Assembly (NCBI RefSeq): GCF_932294415.1
Contig: NC_065538.1
Coordinates: forward strand, 77,203,834-77,267,833
Source of the DNA: Quercus robur
Lineage: Eukaryota > Streptophyta > Magnoliopsida > Fagales > Fagaceae
DNA: 64,000 nucleotides
Direction: 5' to 3'
Shown: piece by piece, positions 1-12,600 of the stretch
Layout of the letters: every line of letters begins with the position of its first letter
Numbering within the stretch: the stretch's first letter is position 1
The notes under the pieces: model-generated
Database searches by the model: none
What the model was told of the DNA's origin: nothing
What the model saw: only the letters and a program-made list of their open reading frames with translations
Made by a program: the position numbers and the translations under genes

Positions 1-972
1 AACTTTTTTCAAATTCTTTCTCTGGTAGATTCCAATTTATTATCTTGTGGATTCAAGGAACCCCTTGTGGACTTGAGGTATTTTATACCCAGAAACTAAC
101 AATTTAGTTTCTATCAATCAAAGAGAGTATCATGTGTGCTTTCTTCAGGTTTCCATGACATTAGATCTGTTTGGCAATTTGTATTTGTGGCTTGGTTATG
201 TGGCTTGTTATTTGTTTTTGGTTAGAGAGTATTTCTCTCTTGGTTATGAGATTTTGCTTTGTTTTGTTTGTGAGTACTGCTTTGTTTAGTTTTTTGTTGT
301 AAAGTAGTTTGTGAGAGGTTCTCTGTAGGTGGTGTGGCAATTTTCATTTGGTTTGGGGATTGCAGTTATATCTTGGGCTTGAAGTATTTCCCCTTGTATT
401 GCATGTGGTGCTGCAGCTTGGTAATTGAGAACCTTTGGTTCTTTGGTTTGAGTTAGAGGGACATTTCTTTGAGGGTGTTGTGTAATGTAGAAAAGAAACT
501 CTCTTTGTATTAGGAATAGTCTATAATCTTTGTATCTGCAAGGGAAAGCCTCTTGAATGTATTGTGGTTTTGGGTTATGTGAGAATACCTCTACACTATT
601 TTTGTATTCTCCCAATTTGTTAGTGAATCTATCCCCTATTATTTGTATTGAAGATCTTTCTAAGGACCATAATATATATTTTCACAATCAGTCTTAGAAT
701 TTGGGATTAATCTATTACTACGTATTTTTCAACTAGACTTTTAATCCATTCTTTAGTGGCATAAGAGTAAGACTCAGAAGATTCTAGGTGTGTAGTTAAA
801 ATTTAAAAGTGGGTTTTGTTGTTGTTGTTGTTGTTGTTTCCTTCATGCGTACAACTATCTCTTGATAACAACAAGTTTACTTTTTTGTGTCATTTTTCCC
901 CTATCATACCTTGGAGATTGTGTAGTAAGGTAACACACACAGATACTGTAACTTGTGGTTATTACGTACTAA
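1..972. other. Intergenic, no gene seen
   Basis: AT-rich sequence with no convincing coding frame. A T/G-rich part (about 150-600) looks like degraded repeat sequence, possibly LTR-derived, but no ends or target duplications could be found. A short GTT microsatellite lies near 817-838. The open frames on both strands lack recognisable motifs. Confidence 0.5.
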
Positions 973-2058
973 GAGCATTCACATCAGCTCTTGCATAATT
1001 GTGTATAAATGTGTAAAATACACATTTTGACCATTTTTACACATTTTGAAGCAAAAAACACACTACATCAGTCCATCTAAAACCATGCATAATCATCTAA
1101 AATTTTCAACGAGCTACAGTACCCGTGTAAATTTACACGGGCACTGTAGCATGTGTATTTAGTTTTTTATTAATTTCCGTTCGCACCAATTTTTCTCTCT
1201 CTTCTCCGTGCACAACGACCTCAACTCCTCATCTTCTTTCCCTCAGATGCACACAAACACATCCTCGCAGAAAAATCAACACAGAAATATACTTGCTAAA
1301 AAAAATAATCTTTTCCTCAGATGCACACAAACACATCCTCACAGAAAAACCAACACAGAGATATACTTGCTAAAAAAAAAAAAAAAAAAAAAAAAAACCC
1401 AAACGGAAAAACAAAAAAAAAGACAGATCGGTGCTTAAAAACCAACACAGAGATATACTTGCTAAAAAAAAACCCAAACGGAAAAACAAACAAACCCAAA
1501 CGGAAAAACAAAAAAGAGACAGATCGGTGCTTATCGGAACGATCGGAGCTCGTGGGTCTCGCTTGGTCGGAGCTCGTGGGTATGGGTCTTGATCGGAGCT
1601 CGGAGCTATGGATCGGTGCAGCTGTGGATCGGTGCTGCTGTGGATCGATGCTTGTGATCGGAGCTGTGGATCGGTGCTGTGGATTGGTGATCGGAGCTGT
1701 GGATCGATGCTTGTGATCGGAGCTGTGGATCGGTGATCGGAGCTGTGGATTGGTTTGTGACCGAGAGGGAGAGAGATGAGACAGAGAGATAGACCGAGAG
1801 GGAGAGACCGGGTATGGAGAGATAGAAGAGAGAGAGAGAAATTAGAAAATATGATGGAGAAGGAGAGAGAGCGCGTATTAAAACGGGTGAGGTAAGAGAA
1901 ATAATAAAATAATTAAGTAAATTGATTATTTAAATAAGAGGGGTGATAGAATAGATGAACTGATGTGAGTGTTTTGTAAAAGTGATAGTGTAAAATAGAA
2001 AAAGTAGGTTTTTGGTGTAAATAGACGGAATCTTTTAAACGAGCTGATGTGAATGCTC
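973..2058. mobile_element. Non-autonomous PIF/Harbinger-type DNA transposon
   Basis: The ends are a perfect 18-bp terminal inverted repeat, GAGCATTCACATCAGCTC at 973-990 and its exact reverse complement at 2041-2058. TAA flanks it at 970-972 and 2059-2061, the 3-bp target duplication typical of the PIF/Harbinger superfamily. It has no transposase. The interior holds a twice-repeated block starting near 1247 and 1320, A-rich tracts, a G/C-rich minisatellite (about 1520-1755) and a GA-rich tract (about 1765-1880). The family assignment rests on the TIR and TSD only. Confidence 0.8.
1520..1755. repeat. GATCGG-rich minisatellite inside the Harbinger element
   Basis: Irregular tandem repeats built on GATCGGAGCTGTGGATCGGTG-like units. 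Unit lengths vary, and several copies differ by one or two bases. It is much richer in G+C than its surroundings and is confined to the transposon interior. Confidence 0.75.
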
Positions 2059-2061
2059 TAA

Positions 2062-2660
2062 CGAATAAAGAATTTAACAAAACCTATAAATGCTTAAATT
2101 ACTATGGCATTAAATTAAAACTGAGGAGAGTAATTTGGTGTTTAAGACATTATAAAGAACATTATTTTACTCTTTTAGCTTACTCTAAATCATAATTAAC
2201 AAAAGTACTCTAAAGAAAGAGGCACACAAGGATGAAGCTGGATAATCATTAAACTTAAAAAATAGTTTAAAGCTTTAAGACACCAAAATTAGGCCTTAAA
2301 AAAAATTATACATCTACTTTGGGTCTACTTAATATTTTTCTTATTTGAATAAATAAAATGATAAATGCCAATTTACTTTTTTATTTTTAATACATAATTA
2401 AAAAAAAATAAAAAATCCAACATGGCTACAAATGGAGTATTAATTAAAAATGATGTTTTTAATATAACACCTAAATAAAAATAGCATAACAATAAACATA
2501 AACCTAAACGTGCAAAATAAATATTTTGTTTAATTTTAATCGGTAAACATATGCTATTCTTTATTCAAATAGAAGCATAGGAAAATATGGAAATTTCAAT
2601 GTGAATATTTGACATTTTATGCTAGTTATTTATACATTTTCACCTTCAATTTAACATACC
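2062..2660. other. Intergenic, AT-rich, nothing recognised
   Basis: A/T-rich sequence between the Harbinger element and the tail of the LINE. No coding frame or repeat ends were identified. Confidence 0.5.
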
Positions 2661-2678
2661 AATTATTATTATTATTAT

Positions 2679-3787
2679 TGAAAGTTCAAAAACGTGTACA
2701 AAACACCTTTGAACGTTTAGACCCCCAAATTACAACTTAACCAATTCAAGCAATATGTCAAACAACTAGTGTGCGGAAACTTAACATATGCTATAATATG
2801 AAATTGGTTAAAAACTATCTAAGCCAAAACAGAATAAAATCCACAGCAGATAATATAAAGGCAAATATAGAGAGGAAGGAATATGCAAACACAAAGACAA
2901 CACGCGATGTGTTATCGAAGAGGAAACCGAAGCCCTCGGCGTAAAACCTCTCCGCCGCCCTCCAAGCGGTAAACAATCCACTAGAAAATACAGTTGGGAT
3001 ACAAGGACAGCAATAGACCCTCCAAGCCTAATCTACCCAGTGCACCTAAGCCCTCCAAGCTTCTTGCTCCAACGAGGTTGCGCCGAACCTTTTTCTTTTC
3101 TAGCTTCCCGGATCCCGCTACTAGACCGTAGCATCAACCAATGAAGATTGGTTCCTTCCTAACTGCTTCCCAGAAATCCAAACAACTGTCTCTCAGTGAT
3201 GATGATGGTGAGAACCAGGTTTGGTATAATGCCTCTCAAGGATTTGACAATGGAGAGGAAGAGAGTTGAGGAATTTGAAGAGACTCTAAGGTAGAGATTG
3301 TGGGTGAAACAATCTGGTTTTTCTTTAGGGTTTCTCTCTCAAAATTCTCTCTGGAAGCTCTCTTTCAATCGTGGGTAAAAGGGGTATTTATACTGGAGTG
3401 GGAGAGGAATGTGAAACGTCAGGTTTTACAAAACAGGGGTGGCTCGCGGCTTGACCTCGCGGCTTGACTAAGTCGCGAGATCCAGTCGCGAGTTAACCGT
3501 ATGGCCAGTTGTCCTGTTTTGTCCTGTAGTGCTCCAGCTAGCATGACTGTTCATCTTCCAGCATGCTTGGCACGTGTGCTGCTTCTGGCGGCTTGCAGTC
3601 GCAAGTCACCCGCGAGTCCCAGCCGCGAGTCTCTGTTTTCTTGCACACTCTTGAGCAATCTTCACTCTATCTCACTCACTACCCTTACAACAAACCCACC
3701 TAAATACAGGGTTACTAAATGCTGAATTACAAGCAAATTTGGCACGGAATAAAGCCAATTAGATGGTTGAATAAATTCAACCTTACA
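2679..3787 (-). mobile_element. Solo LTR, family S, copy 1 (in LINE tail)
   Basis: Starts TGAAAGTTC and ends CTTACA, flanked by ATTAT on both sides (2674-2678, 3788-3792), so it is a complete 1,109-bp solo LTR. A second copy lies at 44527-46859. Orientation is inferred from the TATA-like sequence and the similarity of its reverse strand to other LTR R/U5 regions here. It contains clustered CGCGAG motifs near 3436-3492 and 3598-3635. No internal region remains. Confidence 0.85.
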
Positions 3788-3833
3788 ATTATTATTATTT
3801 TGATAGGAAAACTGAAAACTTTATTCAAAAAAG

Positions 3834-6800
3834 TCAAGAAAGAACATCATGTGAAAGAGCTTGCTCAAGAAAGCAAGGATTCTCTTCCATCCATACAATG
3901 AAATCATCTATCCCTTCCACATATTTAGCTAATAAATGGGATGGTCTATTGCCCTTTCTTTTCACATGAGAAAATTCAAGCCACCTAAACACCTTACATA
4001 AATCCCGCATCCCATCCACAATCGAAGCTACTGATGAAGGTGGTAAGGAAGCTTCACAAAGAGCATTGTAAATGACCAATGAATCACCCTCCAAAATAAC
4101 ATCTTGGATACCAATGTCCCTTGCAAGGAGCAACCCAGCTTCAAACACTTTGGCCTCTGCCACCAACACACCAGAGCCAAAACCTTCTTGCTCATCGCTG
4201 CCTCTACTCGTCCTCTGTCATCCCTAATTATAACTCCCAAGCCCGCTGCCTTCTGAGATGCAAACACAGCCCCATCCACATTGATCTTAAACCAATTTTC
4301 CTGAGGAGGACGCCAAGACACAGTCCTCTCCACCACTACTGGTGTAAACCTGTCACACTCATTCGCTGCCCAGTACTCCTCCAAATATTGCGATGCCCAC
4401 CTCACCACATCCTTGCCAACCTTCCTTGCACCTCCGAGTTTGATCTCATTCCAATGAAACCACAAAGCCCAAGCTATGGTAACCGTCCTAGCCACCTTAT
4501 CCTCTTCAACCCGATCAAGAATAACCAACTTCCATAGCAGGTCCATGAAAGAAAAACAGTCATACTGATCAACCAAGCCCACCAACTTTGAACATGACCA
4601 CGCCTCTTGTGCCTTGACACAGCCCCATAACACGTGGCTTGTAGACTCAGCCATCAACCCACACACTTTGCAAGTGTCATTCAGCACCACTTTCTGTCAA
4701 GCAAGATTGACCTTTGTAGGAAGAGCCTCACGGCAAGCCCTCCATACAAAATGACGTATCTTATGTGGAACCGGTAAACTCCAAACTTTCTTCCAAAACC
4801 TCCTAACCAGGCCTGCATCCGAACTAGCACCTCTTCCTACGGCTTGGGAGATGGACACAGCCAAAGAATAAGCGCTTCGAACATTGAATTGGCCATTAGG
4901 AGACAAGGCCCAGATCAGTTTGTCCTCAGGCAGTTTAAAACTTAATGAAATGCTCTTTATCAAATCAGCTTCATGAGGCAGGAACAAAACATCAATGACA
5001 GAGACTTTCCAACTAGCGCTTGATGAATCAATGAGGTCGCTAACCCGAGTATTCCCACTCAGAAACAAATTAGGAGACACCACCTTATACGTGGAAGATA
5101 AAGGCAACCATTTATCCTCCCATACCCGGATTTGCTCTCCATTCCCTACCCTCCACCTCATACCCTCCTTGACTACATTCTGCGCAGCTAGAATATTCCG
5201 CCAAGTGTAAGACGGATTACAGCCAATTTTTGCTTCAACGAAGTCACAACGTGGGAAATATTTAGCCTTTAAAACCTTGTACATCAGAGAGTTTTGATCC
5301 GTTTGGAGTCTCCATCCTTGCTTAGCAAGAAGAGCCAAATTGAATTGTTGTAGCTTTTTGAACCCCATACCACCATTGGCCTTCGGTTCACACATCTTCT
5401 CCCAACTAAGCCAAGCTATCTTTTTCTCATTCTTCCTTTGTCCCCACCAAAAGTTACGAATCATACTTGTCAGATCCTCACAAAGGGCATCCGGTATTTT
5501 AAAGCAACTCATGGTGTATGTAGGGATAGCTTGAGCCACTACCTTAATAAGAATCTCCTTACCCGCCTTTGATAAAATTTTTTCCTTCCAACCCTCCAAT
5601 TTCTTCCCCACCTTATCCTTTATGGCATTAAACGTACTCCTTTTGTTCCTACCCATGAGAGACGGTAGACCAATATACTTCTCATGTTGTTTAATAACTT
5701 GGGCACCAAACCTTTGCTTTATCTCCTCTTGGACTTCATTTGATGTATTGCTACTAAAGAATAAAGACGTCTTGGCTCTATTTAATTGTTGACCCGAAGC
5801 CCTTTCATAAATTTCCAAAATTCTTTGCAAGGACTCACAATTATGTAGAGTAGCCTTACAAAATATCAAACTATCATCTGCAAAAAATAGATGAGAAAGC
5901 TTTGGACCACCACGAGAAACAGCAAGACCCTCCAAAGAGCCACTCTCCACTGAAAATTTTATGAGAGCTGAAAGACCTTCTGCACATAACAAGAAAAGAT
6001 AAGGTGATAGGGGGTCACCTTGTCGGATACCCCTAGAAGGAATAATACGACCTCTAGGACGCCCATTAATATTAATGGCATAAGAAACAGTGGACACACA
6101 TCGCATAATTAACCTTCGACAATTCTCCACAAAACCCAATTTCTCCATAATTTTATCAAGACAAGTCCATTCCACCCAATCATAGGCCTTACTCATATCG
6201 AGTTTAAGCACCATTTCCCCTATCTTTCCTCCCTTTTTTGGACTAATGTGATGCATAGTTTCAAAAGCAACAATCACATTATCAATGATTAACCTTCCAT
6301 GAACAAAAGCACTTTGGGTGTCACTAATAATAGATGGCAAAATCTTCTTCATTCTATTAGCAATAGCCTTAGAAGCCATTTTGTAAACCACGTTACACAG
6401 GCTAATAGGCCTATAATCAGTAACCACCTTTGGTTCTTTAACTTTTGGGATAAGCACAATATTGGTATCATTGAAATTGGGAGGAAAAATACCAAAATTA
6501 AGAAAATTGAGTACCGTATTAGTGACCACCTCACCACTAGTCGACCAAAAATGCTGAAAGAAAAGATGTGGCATCCCATCCGGACCAGGGACCTTCAGAG
6601 GGTACATTTGCTTTAGTGCCAATCTGACTTCCTCTCCAGTAAAAGGTTTGAGCAACTTCTGATTCATTGAGGGAGCAACCTTCGGCTGTATAGCTTGGAG
6701 AAGCTTTGAAAAGTCTGATGGGCTACTAGAAGTGAAAAGATTATTGTAATACTCCACCACCACCTCCTCAATCTTACCCTCATCCTCTTGCCAAACGCCA

Positions 6801-8889
6801 TCAGCATCCATCAGTCCTTCTATCAAATTCTTCCTTTGCCTCGATAAAGCTTTAGCATGAAAAAAACTTGTGTTACGATCCCCACCTTGAAACCAATTTA
6901 GCCTAGCTCGTTGTCTCCACATCGAATCCTCCTTTTCTAGCCAACAATTCAATTCAGCTCTTGTAAATTTTAATGCTTGAATCAACTTCAGATTTGATGG
7001 TTGAGATTCCAGCCACTCAAGTCTTTGTTGCAAATCCGATATGTTTCTTCCAACATGACCGAAAACATCTTTATTCCATGCCTCCAATCTATCATGGCAA
7101 ATCTTTAGACAACTATTCAGCTCCCATCCCGAAGATGCAATTACACCTTCCTCCCAAGCAGACCGCACCACTTCCTCACAACCAGATTCCTTCAACCACA
7201 TAGATTCAAACTTGAAACTTCGCTTCACCCTCTTACGTTTGGAGCTAGCCACCATACGAAGGAGTAACATTGAATGATCAGAAGCCGAAGTAGACTGATG
7301 GTATAGTTTAGCAGCTGGAAATAAATCTAACCACTCCGCCGTAGCCAAAGCACGATCCAATCGTTCCCGAATTTGAGTACCATCTACCTTTTGATAAATC
7401 CAAGTAAACCTGGGCCCTACAAAACCAATATCTTTTAGATCATAAAAATTAATAACATTATTGGTTTTTAGACCCCTTAAAACACAATTGGATTAACCTA
7501 GGTAATTAGTCAAGTTGTTACTTAGTCCAAATTCCAAATCTAGGTTATCATAATCAAACAATCATATCATGCAAAACAGCGGAAAAATAAATAACATAAC
7601 GATATGATAACCCAAGAAAACCAAACCGGTAAAAAACTTGGGGAGGATTTAACCTAGCTATCCTCAAGGTAAAAAGCAAATCCACTAGAAAGAATCGAAG
7701 TTCATATAATAAGACTTACAAGCCCCCACGCTCGACTTCTTATTGCTACCCACCAGTAGAACTTACTGACACAATCACGTGCAAGCTCCGAATCCACAAA
7801 CTCCTTCTTTCTTTGGCCTTTGCAAAACACAAACACCCCCGTTTGTGACTTTGAGATCCCACTAAAAGGTTTAGCAACACGAACTCTCCTGTTTATGACT
7901 CCAAGACCACCCTTGAAGGTTTAGATCATCAACACCTTTGATGACTAGAGAAGGCAGCAACTTCTACAATATCAGATCTTGAGATTCTTCAAGGAATAGC
8001 ATCAGTAGAAGACATATGAGAGCTTTTTAGGAACAAAATCCTAAATACAAAAGAGGCACACTCTTTTCTCTCTGAAAAGCCACATAAAAACGTGCTTAGG
8101 GTTTCCTTTATATACTGGGAGAAGTAAATTAGAAACTCTAATCCTTAATGGGCTTGAATTGCTGTTTGGGTTTAATTAAAATTCTGCAGATACGACTTTC
8201 GATCGATTGAGCCTGTCTTTTGATCGATCGAACCAGACAGATTATGAAATTTTCTTCCTGCAGCTTGTATGTTCTTGAATCTTGACTTGAATCACCTTGA
8301 GCATTGTCTAATAATACCTATAGACTCTAAGATCTATATCTAGACAAGTTTGTGTTCACAATTTGCCAATTGTTCTAAACATTTAGAACCTAACAAACAT
8401 CAATAAAATTATCCATCTATTGTCGAGGTCGCCCCCCCCTTCTTCTTTTTCAGATAAGCTAGTTAGCTCATTAAAATCCCCAATAACTAACCATGGAAGA
8501 GCTGCCACCCCCTTCAAATGTTTTAACTTCGCCCAAGACTCAGGTCGCCTAGTTGTTTCAGGATTGCCATAGAAGCTAGTCAAATGCCATCTACCCAACC
8601 CCCGACCATCAGAAACTATCACATCAATTTGGTTCAAAGAATACGTTAAGAGCTCAACTTTTATTTCATCTTTCCACAATAAAGCTAAGCCCCCACTCCT
8701 TCCATTACTTGGCACTACCCAACTTTGCTTCATATTACACTCCTTCTTAACCTTATCCATCCATTCCTCACTAGACTTCGTCTCCATCAAGAAGAAAATA
8801 ATGGGATCTTCCTTCTTAATAGCCTTTTCCAAGGCTTTTACTGTCCGGATGTTCCCAAAACCCCAGCAATTCCAACTAAGAAGACTCAT
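3834..8889 (-). pseudogene. LINE ORF2 (endonuclease, reverse transcriptase, RNase H), broken
   Basis: The endonuclease begins MSLLSWNCWGFGN at 8889 and has METK and the VIGDFNE motif. After a solo LTR at 7459-8395 the endonuclease continues from about 7453 (FVGPRFTWIYQ, then SDHSML). The reverse transcriptase shows the RQGDPLSPYLF and FADDSLIFC motifs. A zf-RVT-like region (about 4.6-4.8 kb) and a plant RNase H domain (FKINVDGA, AEAKVFEAGLLLA) follow. Damage: a frame change at the eight-C run 8432-8439, a TAG at 8417-8419, a TGA at 4697-4699 that again fits an old CGA, and a frame change near 4170-4190. Without the LTR it would be about 1,370 codons, normal for a plant L1 ORF2. Confidence 0.9.
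7459..8395 (-). mobile_element. Solo LTR of the outer-element family, inside LINE ORF2
   Basis: A 937-bp LTR starting TATTGGTTTTTAGACC and ending CCTAACA, with AACAT on both sides (7454-7458, 8396-8400). It is clearly related to the LTRs at 20951-21839 and 41083-41925, sharing the TTAGACC start and the ATCATGCAAA..GCGGAAA block, but is diverged from them. It inserted after the LINE had landed. Confidence 0.85.
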
Positions 8890-10493
8890 TGCTCCTGGCG
8901 GGGTTGCTCAGCAACCTCTGCTGATGTTAAATTCAATGCCATTGAAGCAATTAGATTACTTGAGACCTTATCCATTTTCAATCATTTTTCCCCACCCTCC
9001 TCTGTATCAACATGCATGTATCCAGTACCTCCCTTTCTCTTTGACCCACATTCCACAATAGTATCAATCTCATTACTAGAACTAGCCATTCTGCCCCCAA
9101 CTTTCTGCCCTCTCCCTCGGCCTGAATTCTTTAAGCCAACCCTTACATGTTCACCCTTTTTACTTCGTGGTCTCCCTTAAGTACGACGCATGCCTTTTAA
9201 ATTATTATTCAAAGAACTCAGCCCCTGACTACCACCTTCAATCACACCCGTTAAACCCCCATCCAGATTAATGTCTCTCACTGCATGACTCGTGGTGCAT
9301 GGAATACCTAATACCGAATTGCCCAAAACCTCCAACTCCTGTGACTCCAAGTCCGGCCCTTCATTCCCTACAACAACATCCCCACCTAACACTAGACACT
9401 CCTCCTAGACCAGCGATGTATGGGGATTAACATCCGTAGAAGTTGAGCTTCTAATGCCAAATTGGATCACATCATCAATATCTCTTATGGCATCCTCAAA
9501 GTCCTGGGCACCAATCAAAATGCCCTTCCCCTTCGTGACCAGCAACTCACCTTCATTCCCCATCTCATGTCTATACAGTTCGGCCTCCATTGCACTCCCA
9601 CCTTCCTGATCACAATCCGGAACCAGCCCTGCACCCACATCCTCTGTTGCACCCTGAACCTGCCTCGTTTGATCCCTTTCTGCTACGTCATGGCCACCCT
9701 GACTTGAGATAGCTGATGACTTACGTGTTACCTCATAGCCCTTCACCTCAACAAAGGATTTCTTAGCCGGGTTGAACTGCGGAGCTCATAACCACGGACC
9801 AAATTGTTGCTCATTCAACTGTAAAGATCCTTTACTACTGAGCCATAAAATACAATCTTTATCATCATGCGAAACTTGGCTGCACCAGTAACAAATATTC
9901 GGCAAATGTTCATACATAAAAGCCATGCAATCATTCCCCTGTCCATCCCAAGAGATCTTTCTCCCTCTGCATAAAGGTTTTGTGATATCCACCTCCACGC
10001 GAATCCGCATAAAATTACCTCCTCGCATCTCCCCCACATCCTTAGATTTAACGACAGTCCCAATTGTTTCACCAATGCTCATGGCGGCCTCCACCGTTAA
10101 AAGCGCAAAAGGAAGGTTATAGAGTTGAACCCAAAAAGTCGTCTTCTCAAACCGGAGATTCTGGACTGACACTATCCCATCATACCGTAGAAAAGCCACG
10201 AGATGGCGATCAAAAGCCCACGGCTCGCCTTGGAGAACCTTCTCCACATCAACTTCCAATTTGAACGCGATTAATGCAATATTATTACCCCCATCACTCA
10301 CCTCAAAACTACCTCGAGTACGCCATATCGAACGGAAAGTTCTTGCTACTGCTTCAACGTTGATAGATCTCCTCATGAAAAATTTCGTAGCCAGGACAAA
10401 GTTCAGATTCTTCTTATTTCGAGTTAGGTCCACTTTCTTCTCTTCACTCTCTGTTAGTGACAAACACTGCCATCTGTTTTCTAAATCCTCCAT
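8886..10493 (-). pseudogene. LINE ORF1 (DUF4283 / zinc knuckle), broken
   Basis: One continuous minus-strand frame. A likely start Met is at 10493, beginning MEDLENRWQCLSLTE, which looks like other plant L1 ORF1 starts. An in-frame Met 16 codons upstream (10541) is the alternative. The first part matches the DUF4283 nucleic-acid-binding domain, followed by a degenerate CCHC knuckle (CYWCSQVSHDDKDC, with Ser where Gly is usual). The second half is acidic and low-complexity, ending in a basic stretch (GRPRSKKGEH). In-frame stops lie at 9786-9788 (TGA; the local context suggests an old CGA Arg codon), 9405-9407 (TAG), 9177-9179 (TAA) and 8982-8984 (TGA). The original stop overlaps the ORF2 start as ATGA at 8886-8889. 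Confidence 0.85.
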
Positions 10494-10700
10494 ACTTGAG
10501 TTCACACAAGCCCTACAAAAGTGTACAGGAAGTAAAACCAACTCACCGCCCTACTAGTATCAAAGTACTAGAGGGGACTCAACCTCCTTCTCCGAAAAGA
10601 AGGGAACCTAGCTGCTATCGTAGAGAGTAGGAAACCCTAGCCACCACAGAGAACTATTATTTTAGCAAGAGAAGCTAAGCTTTGGAGGCTCTAAGCTCTA

Positions 10701-11868
10701 AAGAAGTTTCAATATCTAAAGATAATTAAACCATATTTTTGTGACATTTCTATTATTAGTAATTTCATTGATTATGATTATCATATTTATTACAATAGTT
10801 TTCACTTTCAAGTGTTAAACAGGAAGTTTTAATTCAAACCTAATTGTATGCTACTTAGTTGGCATTATAATTGGTGCATTGTTATTCATATAGATCAATA
10901 TTCTAGGAAAATATATTTTGTTTTTTATTGCTGATTTTTTGGAATCCATTTTAGGGTTTGTCTTGACTTCTATCACCAAAATACCGTGGCATATATATAA
11001 CAGACAAGTCTTTGTGGACTCCCGAGTTGGAATAATAACTTTTTTAGTAAATTTTTTTTACTTTATTAAATTAAGCTTTCCATATATTCTAGGTAAATTG
11101 GCTATAAGTTTGATTTTGTTGCCAATTATTATGTCAACACTTTTAATCAATAGCTGCATGGTATGTCTTCTAACTCTACATGCATTTTGCAAGTAACTTT
11201 ATGCAAAACAAAAATTTAGGTTACATGTTAAGAAGTAGAATAGATAAATACAAATTGATATCTTCTAAAACTCCTACAGAACCTGGCTTTTAGAAATAAG
11301 CTTCTAGTGGCAACCGTAGTTTAATTTAGTCAAAATCTTGTAGGGTACAAGCTCATATCAAATATGGCTCTGAAATTAGTGGACCACTTCATGATACTAT
11401 TGGGAACCACACTTGTGGTTTCATTTATAAATATTTTTATAATGCATGTCTGTAAAAGAAGAAAAAAAATTCATTTTAATATTATTAATGATCATAAGTT
11501 TATGGGCTAGAGTTCTTGTGTGTTTTTCTTTATTTATAAGTTCCTTCTAGCTAAATGCCTCTCTTGGCTATGTCATTCATAGGAATTGACCTTCTAAGAA
11601 ATTGACATAACACATTCTTTATGTGTATACTAAAAGTATTATTAATTATGAAATAGCCATAAATACATTAAAATAATAGTTATTATATTTAAATATAATG
11701 TTTTTAATAAAAGCATTATAAAAATAAACATAAGCATTAAATTGAGCATGTATTTTTTTTTTTATTAATGATTTTTTTTTTTTTGAGGAAGTTTGTATAT
11801 TAACTAGTGAATTCAATAGGCTATTTACAAACTATTGATGACCCTTTATGTAAATATCATACATGTTA
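10701..11868. other. Intergenic, no gene seen
   Basis: AT-rich sequence beyond the LINE 5' region. Short open frames (for example 10918-11196) show only low-complexity hydrophobic residues and no known motif. Confidence 0.5.
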
Positions 11869-12600
11869 GGATAATGTCCTAAAACCAAATTGTGACTCCA
11901 TCTTATTAATTAAATATTTTTATTTTCTGACATTATTGTGTGAACATTTGAAAATTATATGTCGCAATCTATGAGATGCATTGCATATATGTTATGTAGG
12001 TATGAGAATGAGATTCGTATACAAAAGATCTAAATTGCAAAACCTTGTTAACTTAGAATTTCAGTTCATAGTCTATAATATGATGGAGAGTCTTTTTTGA
12101 TAAGACAATAAATCTTTAATATATCAATTATGATGATTGGTATTGATCACGGAAGTTGAGATTTCTAATTGATGAATTGGTGTATTTGGAATACACTAAA
12201 CTGGATCAATGTGATATGTTGTTCTACAAACTACTATCATTTGAACAAACAATCTTTACAATTGCTATGTGCATCAAGTCTTAATCTTGAGAGGATGGTG
12301 AGCTCAAACATGAATTGTCAATTGTTTTGATGTCTGTCGAAGTGATATTTTGTATGGCCAATACCAATATGTTGGGTAATCACATATAGTGGCAAGAGAA
12401 CTCTAATTCTTAAGATGGAATCAATATTCCATTTCAGAGACGTAGAAACATTCAACAATGGTGATGATTTGATGGTCTTACCTAGGTGAAAGAGGTGTTC
12501 AACTTGGCTTTTAAGCTGAATATTATGAATTGGGTTAATTGGCACCAAAATTAAGAAAGGTAAATTGGACATGTGGTGCAAAATTAAACAAATTTAGATT
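11869..12600 (+). mobile_element. Diverged LTR fragment related to 42212-43635
   Basis: It begins TGTTAGGATAATGTCC and shares blocks with the solo LTR at 42212-43635, notably an AATATGTTGGG-(C/T)AA-CACA block (about 12366) and TTCTTAAGATGGAAT (about 12409). The right edge is approximate. No target duplication was found. Confidence 0.55.

Larger units (their letters stand above)
2661..10700 (-). mobile_element. Plant L1-type LINE, near full length, inactive
   Basis: Read on the minus strand: a 5' UTR (upper edge uncertain, about 10.5-10.7 kb), ORF1 with a DUF4283-type domain and zinc knuckle, then ORF2 with endonuclease, reverse transcriptase, zf-RVT region and a plant-type RNase H. A short 3' UTR with an AATAAA-like signal (about 3818-3823) ends in an (AAT)n tail. 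The tail is split by a solo LTR (2679-3787) and continues at about 2661-2678. A second solo LTR (7459-8395) interrupts the endonuclease region. Several in-frame stops and at least two frameshifts show it cannot move itself. I could not find a convincing target-site duplication. Confidence 0.9.

Noticed and set aside
1321-1716. Plus-strand open frame of 131 residues with Lys-rich and Ser/Cys-rich repeats
   Set aside because: Translation of poly-A and minisatellite DNA inside a Harbinger element, not a gene.
4121-4537. Plus-strand open frame, 138 residues
   Set aside because: Antisense to the LINE ORF2 RNase H region.
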